From Straminergon stramineum (lineage: Eukaryota; Streptophyta; Bryopsida; Hypnales; Calliergonaceae): 64,000 nt of DNA. Of this stretch, positions 1 to 12,515 are shown piece after piece. A model generated the notes under the pieces. It did not search any database and was not told the origin of the DNA. It was given only the letters and a program-made list of their open reading frames with translations. Each line of letters begins with the position of its first letter. Position 1 is the first letter of the stretch. The stretch covers positions 11,413,001-11,477,000 of the forward strand of contig OY987272.1 in NCBI GenBank assembly GCA_963920665.1. The letters are read 5' to 3'. A program made the translations under genes and the position numbers.

Positions 1-203
1 CCAAGAAACTTGCTCACAAAAACGAGGGTTGGAAACACCAGTTCCAGAGTGGTTCCCATGACAAGCAGGTGGTCTGGTCGGCGCCATCTCCGTCGTGGGC
101 GCGCAAAGTTCTCCTGAAACCACGGGTGCTCCTTCTTGCTTCCATAGTCGTCTATGTACCAAACGATGGCCCTCTCCAAGTAATCACAAAACTTCGATGC
201 CAT
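1..203 (-). CDS. 3'-truncated hypothetical membrane-associated protein (N-terminal 67 codons)
   Basis: An open reading frame starts at the ATG at 203-201 on the minus strand and stays open to the edge of the window. The start lies in a strong plant-type context (AAGAACATGGCA, Ala as second residue). The peptide begins MASKFCDYLERAIVWYIDDY. It continues with a charged stretch rich in Arg, Trp and Pro and ends in a hydrophobic segment near codons 48-67, possibly the first membrane span. A TATATA-like string at 361-368 (minus strand) lies about 160 bp upstream. I do not recognise the family. A fatty-acid elongase (ELO)-like membrane protein is a weak possibility only. An open frame of this length can also arise by chance, so this is a candidate. 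Confidence 0.4.
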   Translation of the reverse strand, partial: MASKFCDYLERAIVWYIDDYGSKKEHPWFQENFARPRRRWRRPDHLLVMGTTLELVFPTLVFVSKFL

Positions 204-3200
204 GTTCTTGGGGGAACTTCAAATGGTTTTGGGTTGGCAACAAGGGCTCCTTTTGTGCATCGCCATTGCCACCGCCACCTATGACGTTGCTGTCTCTTGC
301 TATCACTATCACAAAGAATTACAGAACTTCCAACTGTTTCTAAAATTGGCATGCTGCTCACTATATATCACTCCTTACTATTGTATTACAGACCTATGTT
401 CCTCATAAGCGAGGCTACCCAGGATATTGTAGACCTAGGTATAGTTATCCATTTGGTGTCAATTGCGATTTGCCGCTTGTTGATTTTTGATTTGGGGTGT
501 ACGTCCCTAATTACAGTCAATGTCGTAGGACACTCCATCTCTTGTGCTGTGGACGAAGCAATGAAAAATAAATTCGAATGATTGGTTAGAAAGGTGCCTT
601 TTTGTCTCACCGTGCTGGGCCACACTACCTTTGGCCACTCACACTTGAGACTTGCCGTGGACACTTGTTGGTGATGCAACAAATTAGATGAATTCATAGC
701 AAGCTTGCCTTGTTGCTGGAGATGGCCGGATTTTTGTTTTGGGCGAGGAAAACGATTACATAACACTGTTTGTCATGTCTCCAAAAGATGTACATTTGTA
801 ACAGAAAAACACGGATTGAATGTTGCACACATGAACAATGCAGATGGTCATGACTTAGAGCCGATGGCAAGCTGAGGGAGGGAACACCAAAAAGCAAGAG
901 AGAAACTCCAATGATAACAGTAATGGTTGACCTAGAGTAAACCTGTTGCACAGCACGTGAACTCCGGGAATGATTGTGAAGCTTGGAACGCCCCATTGGG
1001 AGCAAATGTCTTCAATTGGATGATGTATTGCTCAAGTTTAAACGGAATTTGAAATTTGGATGAAGGAATGGAATTTCTTGCATATGAATGAAACCCGAAT
1101 AATCTTTGGATGCATACTTCAGATTCAGTGACTGATCCTTAAGATAATGGTGAATTTTTCTTAGAAGAGCAAGCCAAACATGCATAGCTTGATCCTGTAG
1201 AGACTAAAATCAACACATTAGAGACAAAAATAACTATTCCCCTTAGCTAAATATTCCCCTGACATTTAGCAAATTCTCTGAATCAGTGATAAGCAATCAG
1301 ACAAGCAAGACAAATTCCAAATCCTGTTAAATTGAATCTTCTATTCAAGTGTGTAAGAGCAAGATAGAGCACCAATAGTCCATTAGGTCAATGATGAAAT
1401 CCCAAAGGTCAGAAGACAATAAGGAATTGGCCCTAAACCGTGAGACTTACATTGGCATAGAAGTTTGTCGACTTCTGAACTGCTCCAGTGACGGGATTAG
1501 AATCAGAATCAATGATAATCAATCAATGATCAAGAAAGGCAAACATGTGTATAGGACTACATCACCCCACTCTCTTTGATTCCAGGTTCAACATGTCGTC
1601 ATTACTCAGCAACCTAAAACATGCTAGTCTCATAAACCTTGAGTCAAGGCCATTATACATGAAAACTTACCAGAAGCAAGACCTTTCACATTGGGCCATC
1701 TAGGAAACGCCTGCACAGAAAAAACAGGTGCAAAACAAAACTTAAACTTCAAAGCTCGAGAAAGAGAGTACAACAATCATCAATGCTGCATAGTGCGGCA
1801 GCCCCGCACAATACTGCTAAAAACGTAGCGACCAAACGCACAACCACCTCGCGAAAACAACAAAGACAGAAAGCTTGAAGCAAAACCTCAGTCATACAGA
1901 AGTCTTGATTGCTATCTCCCGATAAAATCACGGCATCCTCATAAAATCTGTAGAAAATTGGCACCTCTAGGTGCCATTTGATTGTACCACATGAGTCACA
2001 GGCCCTAGACACGTAGTAAAGGATGCCTTCAAACTGTATGCTAATTTGAACTTCACAATCAGGCAATTCAAAATGTTCAAACGTTGATTACAGGAATCTT
2101 ATTCGGTAGCATTCTTGCAATTGCACTCAATCAGAATTGTAGAGATGGGGTAGCCCCCATCGTAGCGTCACCTGCACCACGTTTGTGAAGTTGCTACTGC
2201 TACTGTGGTGCACCTGCTCCTCTAACTCCTCAAGTTAAGCGCCACCTCCAACTTCTGCTACTTGTCTACACGAAGCACCTGCTGGAGCTCGAGAAAGACA
2301 ACGCAGGAAACGAAGAGAGTGTGTTGGTGTTGAACACGTAGTCCCTTGAATGATTATGGCTTTGTTTTTTCATTAAATTGGCGAAGTTCTGTAAAATTGT
2401 GCAAAAAACAAATCTAGATTTGTCCTAGTTATCCATAAAAAGACCGCTTGTGCATTTCGTCATGGCAATCGAAAACTGCCAATTCACTAAAAATTGTATT
2501 GAATATGAGCCATATCTGGATTTCCTTTGACCAATTGCATATATATGCTCCTCATTTTTCACAGATCAAAAGAAAAGTCCAACCAGAAACACATAAAATC
2601 TTCAGTAACATTCCTGAGTAGTAATGCTGGGCTTGCACCCTTTCCACTCTACCATTGATAAGCACTAGAATAGTGTCCAAATTAGGATATCCTTGTTGAC
2701 ACCATTGACATTAGGTTTTCTCCTAACAAAGTGTTCTACTGTTGATTTTCCCAAGCTATACAAACTTAGTGACTGAGCTCTCAGCATGCAGCATGGCATC
2801 AACACATAATCCAGAGACGGAAGCCCTGATCTGGGTCTTCATAACTTATTGCCGAAGAGATCGCAGCCACATTCCAAAATGGGCACCACGTCAAGATCAT
2901 AATCGTGGAAACTATGGCAACATGGATTTTCTCAATTAGATCGCCAAGGTTTACTTACTAGATCCGGGAACTTATCTTTCAATAAGGAGATGCACCATGG
3001 CACAAATCCATCTAGATTGAAGGCCTACGAAGACTGCAAAATATATATCTGATTCAGCTCAGATAGATTTGACATGAATAGAAACGATTTCTACTCAACA
3101 AAAGTCATTATTTTTTAACTCATTCAAACAACTCCCTCCAGCACATTGTTAGTAGAGATAGACACCACAAAAGATGAACACAAGTAAAACTTAAGCATGA

Positions 3201-6200
3201 ACGAAAGCAAAAGAACTACACAAAACCATACTGGATAGGACTGTCTTCATTTCTTGAGTCCGTTTACTAATTTAATTCCTGCGCAAGTCCATCAACTACT
3301 TCAATACAAGAACTTCTTTTCAGAAGTTGAAATTGAAGAAATATGTACTATACAACCTTAAGAGCATCAAGGACTTTGGGAAAGAGAACAACATTGTTGA
3401 CACATACAGTACATCACTAGCCTTGTAATTTTGTAAACCTGGCAGCATGAAAGAGATACTAATTATTAAAAGTCAAGTTCCGTGATCTAAAAATTGGTTT
3501 CTTAGACACTTGTTACACCTGGGTTTTTAGGCTTTTGAGCTCCTCTAGCGTCTTTTTGTGTAATTGCTGCAAGTTTTGTGTAACTTGCCGTTTTTCTAGT
3601 CACATTGTTTCTTTACTTCCATTGACATTTAGCTGTGCATAGGAATTTAGTTGGTGCAAGGTTAATTTACATTTCCTAAATTATTTCATGTCCTCTAACT
3701 TCATCTTTTGTTCGAAGAACTTTTTTATCCACGATTGTGATTGAAAATTCATTCAAATTTTCTCGACAGCGTCTTTCATTTGTTTGATAGATTTTTAGTG
3801 ACTCTTAATTTTTAAAGTATTTTTTAGTCATGGAAAAGATTGCACAATCTGCACCTTGTTTGTGCACTTGAATATCGTAAGTTGCAAGCTTCTAAATGGT
3901 CTTGATGCAACATGATTTGCTTTGGATTGGATGTGTGTTTTGGTATTTGTTGTTTTATAGTTGAATTGATATTAAAGATATAACTATCTCGAAGTGCCTA
4001 GCATTTTGAGCACAATGTTTCCCAGGTGTTGTAAGAATCACTAGAATTGCTATGTTCCAAAGTGTTTTAGGACATGTATGATGCTTATTTGACATTGTGG
4101 TCTATCTATAATTCCGTTAGAAATTAGAGTTCAAGTAGAAGTTAATCAGGGAAGAATTCATTACGAAAGACCTCTCTGATAGATTGACAAAGTGTTCAAT
4201 TTCAAATCAATATGCATTAGATTCATACTCTTGTTGAGTTGATATTAATGGTAGTGTAATGCAAATGGTGTTAACCGAATGTTAGTGTAATGTTGACCTC
4301 CTTGGCTTTGATTTGATATTATAGTGGCAAATACTTATAGCGACAGTTATTTATTCATCAATTGTTATTTGAGTTTTATTGTAGTTCCTTGTGTTCTTTT
4401 TGTTGATTCTAATGCAAAGTATTCAATGTTTCAAGGTTGTACTTGCAAAGTACAAAAGCATGGTTGAGAGCATATATCAAGAAGATTCCTAAGTTGACAA
4501 GTTTTTAGGACCATCAAGGTAATCGAAGGTATCAAGGCTTACCTATTTGGCTCAATTATTCACAACACAATTGAATCTTGATACCCTTTAACTATAGAAC
4601 TCACATATCTTAGTTAGATTGTGAGCTAGGTAGTTTGGGGTCGGGAAACAACACTGCAAATCATGTGTTTTGATTGGACTTGATGAAATTTTGAAGAGCA
4701 TTGAATTCATTGAAAATGGTAAGCCCCTTCACAATCTTCTAGTGAATTGTATTATGGTGTCATGGTATATTTATAGTTGGTGTTGCTACTTTGATGATGT
4801 ATAATGTAAGTTCTAGAGCTGATGGACATAAGCCAATGTAGATTACTGATCTCCAAATCTTCATTCGCTTTTGGATTTTGGATTTTTTTTGTATACTCAT
4901 TGCATCAAAATTGAAGTAGTATTGAACCAATGTAAATTGAATCAATTTGAGAGTTTGCATGATGTCATTGTCTCAATGTTAAAGTTGTATTGAACCAATG
5001 CTACTTGAAACAACATCAAAGTAATACTAATAAATTATACATTAGATCAATGTATACATGATACTTCGACAAGTTACTTTGCTCTAATATTGAATCAATG
5101 CTGTGCCAATATTGATCAAACTTGTCATTGAAACAATAATCTTTCAACCTTGAGATAGTTAGGAACACTATGGTGGCAATCAATCACTTGTTTTAACAAC
5201 TAAACATCATCGGTTCAAGGTGCCTCTTGTTAATATATGAAATGATACAAAGTGGCACTTTGGAAACCCTAGTCATCAAGTTGTTGGTCCTAACCTAAAA
5301 TATCATCTAGTAACGAAAAATTCATCCAAACATTTTGAAGAACAAAATGGAATGTGATGGAATCAAGATGATTGCATGAAACACATGTACTATTTGTTGC
5401 ATTTTGCAATAGTACTCATGATTTTTTGGGGAATACTTTAAAATGAAGACACCACTTTTTTTTTAAATTGAAAAATATAGTCAATATGCACCTTTAAGAT
5501 GAAGGCAAATACCAAAGGAAATTCATTAAAAAATTCTCTAAGTAGGGAATTAAAAAAGTGCCAAATCTCAAGAAAATAAATACTTCGATGTTTTAATTAA
5601 TAAAAAATGGGAAAAAACTTAAATACAAAAAAATTGTCCATTTGTAGCAACTCTATGGAGATCATCATTATCCAAAAAAACACCAAAATAATTTTTTACA
5701 TGTTTTGAAATGCAAGTAGAAAGAGGCTTACTTTATGGATTTCTTCACGACATATAATTTAAAATGTTTAAAAATACTTTGAATAGTACCTAAACTTATA
5801 CTACAAGACCATCTCTTCTAAGTTTCATCTCCAAATTCATTTTTTTGGGTACTACTTTGTTCAAAATAACCAAAATCGGCAAGTGTGATATATTATTGGG
5901 GGCTATTATTAAATATTCCAAAAAATTCCAAAAAACTAGACAAGGTATATAATAGTCATAAGTACCTTGTATATGAATTTGGAGTCATTTGGAGTCAAAA
6001 CACAAAAATTATAGCCCTAAAACAAATCAACATACAACATGTAACAAAAAATACTATCGAACATACCACTTGTTAGATCATACTACATATGCAAGAATGT
6101 CTAATTTTTCAACATTCATGTAATATTTGTGAATTTTCAAAGTTCAAAGTTACACATGCCACTAGACTCCCTTTAACCCCTAAAGGGCCAAGAGATCTCA

Positions 6201-7468
6201 AGTAGTTTCACACGAAGTCAATTTGGGTCAAATGTTCATGAAACTTTGATACAAGATATATGTATTACCTTTTTAGTAGGAATATAAAGTTTTTTTTCCA
6301 ATAGGGCACCTTGATAAAAAAAATTATACTAACCAAACTTTTTAGGGCAACCTCAACAATTTTGGTCAACATGTGCAAAACTCCCCATGTACTTCTAAAA
6401 TTTGGCAAGTATGTAACTTATATGATATAAGATGCAAATGTCACAAAAAATAAACCATGTATAGTATAAAAATGTGCTTTGGTCCTTTAGAGGTTAAGCA
6501 TATACTTTGAAAATACAAAATGCTTCAACTCCCTATGGTTGCTTCAAAAAACTCTTGCATGCTTCTATTGGTTGTTCTTGAGAGTTTAAGGTGATTTTGT
6601 TTGAATGCAAGTAACCATTCAAAGCCCAAATGTAGGTGGCTGATCTGAGAAGGTGTTGCTTTTGGTGGTCCTACCTTAAGATGGATGACTCTAATGATAA
6701 AGCCTCATCCTAAGCATTAGTAGAACCGATAAGCTCACCCTAAGTCATATTTTAGTAATATTTCATTGAAAAATGAGAAGAAATGGCATCTAACCTTCTT
6801 TTATTGATATTATTTAGACTCTTATAAATTTCAGAAGTTACAATAATTGGTTGGTGTTCCATAATTGTCTATATCCTAAAATGTTCAATATAGGGAAATC
6901 AAATTTTCCAATATGTATTTCTATCTTAGAAGATGCTTTTAGGGTAGTTTAGTATGCACCACCTTATTCAAACATTAGCTGGGGAGAACCAATCTTTTTA
7001 TTTCTATTCCTTATCCTTGTGCAAAATATTATAACTTATTATTTACCACCAATGATATATAAATTCAAATTTTGAATTAAGCCCCCTAAATTATCTATGA
7101 ATTACATAATACATCACTACAAAATAGGGACAAATTTTTACATTTATCCTTGTTAGGAAAATGAATTGGTCTATTCATTCTAATTCTAAAGTGACATTCT
7201 AGTAATGTATTGCACTATTGTTGTGTCATTCCAAAAGTAAAGTAGAGGTATCTGATTCTATCAACTTCCAAACTCCATGGAGAAGCATTATACTAGTGCC
7301 ATGTCAGATTGGCAATTTGAATTTGTTTTAAATTAATTATATTTATTTATTTGCACCATGTGAGTGTTGAAAATGAAAACAAAATGGCCTCCAACAAGGT
7401 TTGTAATGATTTTTTGTAATGGGTTTGTTGAATTATTACCAACAGGATTAGAAACCTATGAATGCTAA
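204..7468. other. gene-free region
   Basis: No conserved coding region was recognised. The first 3 kb is of mixed composition with only short ORFs that lack family motifs; 2.1-2.35 kb is locally GC-richer and might be decayed coding DNA. From about 3.1 kb onward the sequence is strongly AT-rich with homopolymer runs. The region ends exactly at the TAA target site of the Harbinger element. Confidence 0.6.
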
Positions 7469-7491
7469 GGGCCCGTTCCCACCTGGCCGTA
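7469..7491 (+). repeat. Harbinger left terminal inverted repeat
   Basis: 23 bp, matched inverted by 14573-14595. The core TGTTCCCACCTGGCC/CGTTCCCACCTGGCC is almost perfectly conserved; the mismatches are in the outer 6 bases and one inner base. Confidence 0.92.
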
Positions 7492-7737
7492 GATAGGACC
7501 TGAGGGTTTACGTTAAGTACAGGAAGAGGAAAAAGCAGTTTTGGGTTCACACTTGACGAACGGCTACTCCATTTTCGAGAAGTAGGGTTACGGGTATCCC
7601 CTACTGGGCATTCACGTAGGCCGAGTGCTTACGATGTTAGCAGTTTAGGCGAGGAAGAAATTGTTGTGCGTTCACAGTCTTCTGCCAATTTGTAGTGGTG
7701 GGGACCGTTGAGTTAGCGGTTGGGCATGCACACCGTC

Positions 7738-7979
7738 TTCTTGTCTGCGTGAGTGCAGATCAGCTTGTTGGCTTCGGTTTCCGCTGTTTCTTGTCTGCGT
7801 GAGTGCAGATCAGCTTGTTGGCTTCGGTTTCCGCTGTTTCTTGTCTGCGTGAGTGCAGATCAGCTTGTTGGCTTCGGTTTCCGCTGTCATCACTCAGAAG
7901 ATGTTGGTTCGCAATCGTGGCGTAGTGGTCTTCTGTGTGCGTGAGTGCAGATCAGCTTGTTGGCTTTAGTTTCCGTTGT
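7738..7979 (+). repeat. 50-bp tandem repeats in Harbinger subterminal region
   Basis: Three perfect 50-bp units (7738-7787, 7788-7837, 7838-7887) begin TTCTTGTCTGCGTGAGTGCA. A roughly 42-bp spacer starting CATCACTCAGAAGATG follows, then a fourth, mutated 50-bp unit, then a second copy of the spacer. The array therefore has a simple and a higher-order period. It lies between the left TIR and the transposase gene, where promoter or transposase-binding repeats often sit. The perfect identity of three units points to recent amplification or slippage. Confidence 0.95.
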
Positions 7980-8590
7980 AATCACTCAGAAGATGATGGT
8001 TCGCAATCGTGGCGTGGTGGTTGAGGATTTCGGATAATACTGCATAGTTTTGCTTCTTGTACCTGCAATCACTGGAAGAGTAGCAGAGTTGTCGCCAGGG
8101 ATCGCTGGAAGAGTAGCAACATTGTCGCTAGGGAAATCATCGTCGTGGCCAGGTTTGCATCTTGTCACCAATGTCGTTGTTTTTCTTTGCTTCGATGGCT
8201 GATGTTTGATGGTGTTTGTCGTTGTTGCTTACACTAGTGCGACTTGGTAGGATTGCAGCATTAGAGGTAAGGTGATGGTTTCTGTTGATGTAGTCCGAAG
8301 GCTTGCTATTGTAGAGCTGTGTCTCCTTCATTTTTGAAATTATGGTTTTCTAGAGAGTTCACCGGATGATATGGTGCTATTTTGTATGGTTTTATGAATT
8401 AGGTTTTGCTTCATTGCTTACATTCTTCGTACTAAGCATGCATTTTTGAGCATATTTGGAAGAGCATGTGGTAGGCTGCCCAACACAATGAGCGCATGAA
8501 GGAAAAGCAATTTATGGAGCTGTATAATTCTGCTTGTTTTGCTTCAAAATATCTGTCAAATTCTGTCATAGTTGAAACGTGGTTTCTTGT

Positions 8591-9979
8591 ATGGCGCAAA
8601 GTGTTGGCTGTGCAGTTGTGGCCGTCTTCATGGATGACTTAAACAATCCAAACACAACGCTTGCCTTCACGCTGTGGATTCTGCTACTACTACTCAATGC
8701 TAATGACTCCCGCCTTCTTCCTGCATTACCGGAGTTGGAGCATGAAGACGAAGATGTCTTCTCCATATTCACCGACAGCGAGGCCAGACCAGTCTTCAAC
8801 ACGTCATCCTTAATGAGGACTACTCTTTTGAACTTTCGATTGTGTGCAAGTTTAAATGTGTTCCACGATGACTTACATTACTGAGTGAAGCCACGTTCAA
8901 CAACGTGGTTCTCCAGGTTTCTCTTACAACAATATGATAGTAGCAGATGGGTGTCCATGTTTCGGATAACAAAGCCCGCTGTCTTTGCTCTCGCAGAGGT
9001 GATTAGGCCACACGTACAAAGAAGGAATACAAACTATAGGTTAGCTATTCCTGCTGTGGTTCGTGTCGCGTGTGCTCTTTTTAAATTGACACATGCTACC
9101 AACTTCACTATCTGTAGTGAATTGTTCGCTATTGGACGAAGTACAGTGTCGAAAATTCTGCGAGAGGTCGTCCACGCGATAAATGATTGCTTGCGGTAGG
9201 AGATATCTTGGCCTGTGGGTGCAAGAATGCGGGAAACGCAGAGATGGTTCTTCGAATTGTGCTCCCTTCCTGCTATTGCAAGGGCACTAGATGGCACGCA
9301 GATTGCCATCTCGAAGCCTAGTTTTGCTCCTGCTGACTACTTCTATTTCAAGACAAGAGGATACAACATGAATTGTCAAGTTGTAGTCGACAGTGACAAA
9401 CGTTTCCTTGATTTGTACATTGGCATGCCAAGTTCTACAAATGACAGTCGCATGGTGCGGAGGTCTTCTCTATACCAACTAGCAACACACAGTAATATCC
9501 TTGACCCACGAGTGGCTATGGATGGCTTCACCCCATATGTCTTAGCTGACTCAGGATACCCCTTATTACCATAGCTGATGGTTCCACATCGCGAAGGCCC
9601 TCACCTCTCTCTTGCTGAGAGCCTCCTAAACCGAAAATTGAAGAAGGGCCGATGTGTTGTTGAAAACGCCTTCAGCATTCTGAAGCAGACCTTCCGGGAA
9701 TTGCTTGGGAAGTCTGACTTGCACGTGACATTCTTGCCGGATGTAATTGTCTGCTACGCCATTCTTCACAACATTCTCTTACAACAGTCACATGAAGAAG
9801 TGGAGGATTTTCTACAATTGCTACGTGATGAAGGCCTACAGGCTGAAGATGACGACAACTTCCAACGACCTTGCCATCCCCCTCCTTTGTATCCAGATGA
9901 TGGGACAGCGACCCTGGGGCATGCGAAAAGAATGCAACTCGGAGTTTACTTGACAACAAGGCGTCGACAGGACACTTGA
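8591..9979 (+). pseudogene. PIF/Harbinger transposase (HARBI1-like DDE nuclease), three in-frame stops
   Basis: One continuous reading frame runs from ATG 8591 to the TGA ending at 9979, interrupted by stops at 8882-8884 (TGA), 9197-9199 (TAG) and 9572-9574 (TAG), with no frameshift. The translation has the hallmarks of a plant Harbinger nuclease. The N-terminal region contains a helix-turn-helix-like segment (FAIGRSTVSKILREV). The three catalytic acidic residues are present in their usual motifs: ALDGTQI (first Asp), VLADSGYPLLP (second Asp) and VENAFSILK (Glu). The stops look like single transitions; for example, the TAG after GYPLLP replaces a codon that is normally Trp. The gene is therefore dead but only lightly decayed. 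Its partner, the Myb/SANT-like gene, lies divergently downstream. Confidence 0.92.
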
Positions 9980-10477
9980 AGGTGTTGGTGAGAAGTAGTT
10001 CCTGTCCTTGTGTGATTAAGCATTCTTGAGGTCCACAGTATACTTGTACTAATGGTAGCAAAGATCTCTTGTCACAAGACTTTGAAAACGTTTCTGTCTG
10101 TACAATGAAATGCACTTTTCTTTTACTTTCAATTATTACATTGAGAAAGTTTTGGTATCATCTAAAAAGACTAGCCTCTAGCTACCTACAGTGTCGACCA
10201 GTTTACTACCAAATCCTAGAACTTTGGAATGCTATTGAATACTTCAAATCATTGTCCATCGTTCCTTCAAAAAATGAGCTTGCACTTCTGCTCAATGGAG
10301 TTAGTTTCCAAACCTGTACAGTTTTGTTAGAGGCTATGTAGAAGACATTCAAAAAAATTCTTACACTTTGTTTGTGGCTGTTGCAGGTGAAGTCAACAGC
10401 CTTGGAGAGCCATGTACAAGCTGAGGACAGAACTCCCAACATTAGCTTTGTCTTGAAGTAGTTATGGTCGTTGTAAG

Positions 10478-12502
10478 TCACTTCGGTAGATTGTCTTGCA
10501 GGTTGGTGCCCGCAGCGTGGATGTTGGTAGCACTTCCCAAATGCGAAGGCATTACTGTTGCAGGAGGACCACTTGCGGCTACTCCACTCGTACCAGTAGC
10601 TTGTACAGTAGGATTTTCCATGTCATTTTTCCCTAACGTCTGTACTTGTCCAGGGCCTATAGTAGAAAGGCTCCTACCTAAAACGGAGGTTAGCTGTGCC
10701 AAGTAGTTAACCATTTCGGCTTGCTTCAGAATGGCTAAACGAGCATTGTCATTTGCCACTGCTACTGTGTCATACAATCGTCTGTCTCATTCACGTCGGT
10801 GTGCCATTTGTTCCATGAATAGTCGCGTCTAAACATCCATTTTGGAGCGCTCCACTGCTAGGTTGGCATCTGCGATTCCTTGCATTTGAGAAGCCATAAC
10901 AACTCCTGTGGCTTTCGTGGCCTCAGCAATGATAGTATGCCCTGAGATGTTTTTGCATCTGACTGCTGTGTTTCCTGCTCGCCTATGCATTGCAGCGTCG
11001 GTCGTGTCCGAGGAGCTCAAGATGTGGGGAGTCACACCCGAAGGTAAACCACCGAAAGTCCTTGGAGTGTTGTCGCTAGCAACATGTAGACCTCCTGTGC
11101 CTTCAGATGGCAATCCTCCAGCCAAACTGGCACTGCTGCTACTAGGCAGGTTGTGGACATAGTGTAGGAGAGGATCATCGGCATCTTCTTCTTCACCTTC
11201 ATCTTCGTCATTCTCATCATGCTCTTGCTATGGTGGTTGGTAATTTGCGTCTGTAGGGGACAATAAATCTCGAACGTGAGGCGGCTGAATCTGTGGACGA
11301 TTACCGAACCACTCGTGGATGGCAAGAAAAAACTCTCGTGTGAATTGTCGAGGTAGTCCCTCTTTTTTCTTCTCCGCAGTTGACATTTCCCAATATTGTG
11401 GTATATTCATCCCAGTGCGGCTACAGAAGTCTGAAATTTTTTTGTAATCTGGAATGAGTTGGTTCCATTTCGTTTTGCACGCTAGTCCATCTCGTGGGCA
11501 TGGTGAAAAACCTCCAAGCATAACTTGTTGTGATATGCGCATCCACTTGCTACTATCAGCAACCATGAGGTCACGGTTGTCAGTGGCATCCTTCTCCTCC
11601 AGGTATAAGTCTTTTTTTGCTTGGATGAGTTGAAGAATTTCTTGAGGAAGCCAGTTGGGTCCTCTATCCTTCCTTGCGCGTTTGGCACTGCTTGGACCAC
11701 CAATATTGTGCTCTGCAATAGATGCAGGTGGCGGAGCAGTTTCCCTAGATGTCACACTACGAGGGCTTGCTTCAACACTTGTAAATGCTGAGTTCCCAAC
11801 CCCTACAACAAAAGAGATGGAGGACTGAATTACAGAACTTGAAGAATGTCAAGAGTTTAGTGAAGAAGGCAATTACATGTGGTCCAAAGTGAACACTTTG
11901 TCAGGAAACAAGCGTTAGTTTTGGATCATGTGCATTGTGGACTAGAAAGGAATGACAATGACATAACATAGCGGTTAGCACAAGGTAAGTGGCCGAATTT
12001 ACAATTGCTAGTGCTCAGCCTAGTAAAACATTGATTGGCAATGACATGCATGACACTAAGTTTGAAGGGGTTCTTACTCTAATGCAACGCAGATGAAGTG
12101 TTCTTTGGAAAAAGGAAACATCTACAGCAGGAGGAAGCCTATTGTAGGAGCACAGAAGTAGCAAGAGAAATAGAAGACATTCTACGAAGGAAATGCTTTG
12201 GTGAGCAGTAAGCCTTCATCCATTACTGTAGTTAAAGTTCATACACACTCTCATTTACAAAACTTGTAGAAGTTCATAGTGTTGAATGTTGTTGGTAATT
12301 AAGGAAAGTCTAGTTTTTTACAAATTATGGAGTTTGCAAATGATCACCACATCTGTTGTTTGCACTCATTATAGTAATGGCATTATTGAGATCAACTAAA
12401 CTACAGCAAAGTCATAGTATAGCTTTATAACTTACCAACAGTAGACGTTGCAGTAGGTCGAAGAGGACCTGCCGAACGCTGTGCTACTAGACGCTTGTCC
12501 AT
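10478..12502 (-). pseudogene. Harbinger ORF2, Myb/SANT-like DNA-binding protein, three in-frame stops
   Basis: The reconstructed gene is complement(join(10478..11802, 12436..12502)). Exon 1 (MDKRLVAQ...) ends at a GTAAG donor and exon 2 begins after a TTGTAG acceptor; the phase is preserved across the junction. Exon 2 holds a Myb/SANT-like trihelix region with the conserved tryptophans (GPNWLPQEILQLIQAKKDLY, SSKWMRIS, KTKWNQLIPDYKKI) and then FFLAIHEWFGNRP. An acidic Glu/Asp linker and a low-complexity C-terminus follow. Stops interrupt the single frame at 11228-11230 (TAG), 10829-10831 (TAG) and 10787-10789 (TGA), each consistent with a C-to-T change from CAG or CGA. In this superfamily the Myb-like protein recruits the nuclease to the element ends. 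The solo LTR has inserted 14 bp upstream of the start codon. Confidence 0.88.
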
Positions 12503-12515
12503 TGAAATGTGTTGT

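Noticed and set aside
1391..2939. Possible exons in the first 3 kb
   Set aside because: Short ORFs without conserved motifs or convincing splice phase; cannot be supported.
7738..7979. CRISPR-like array
   Set aside because: The 50-bp units abut without unique spacers and sit inside a plant transposon.
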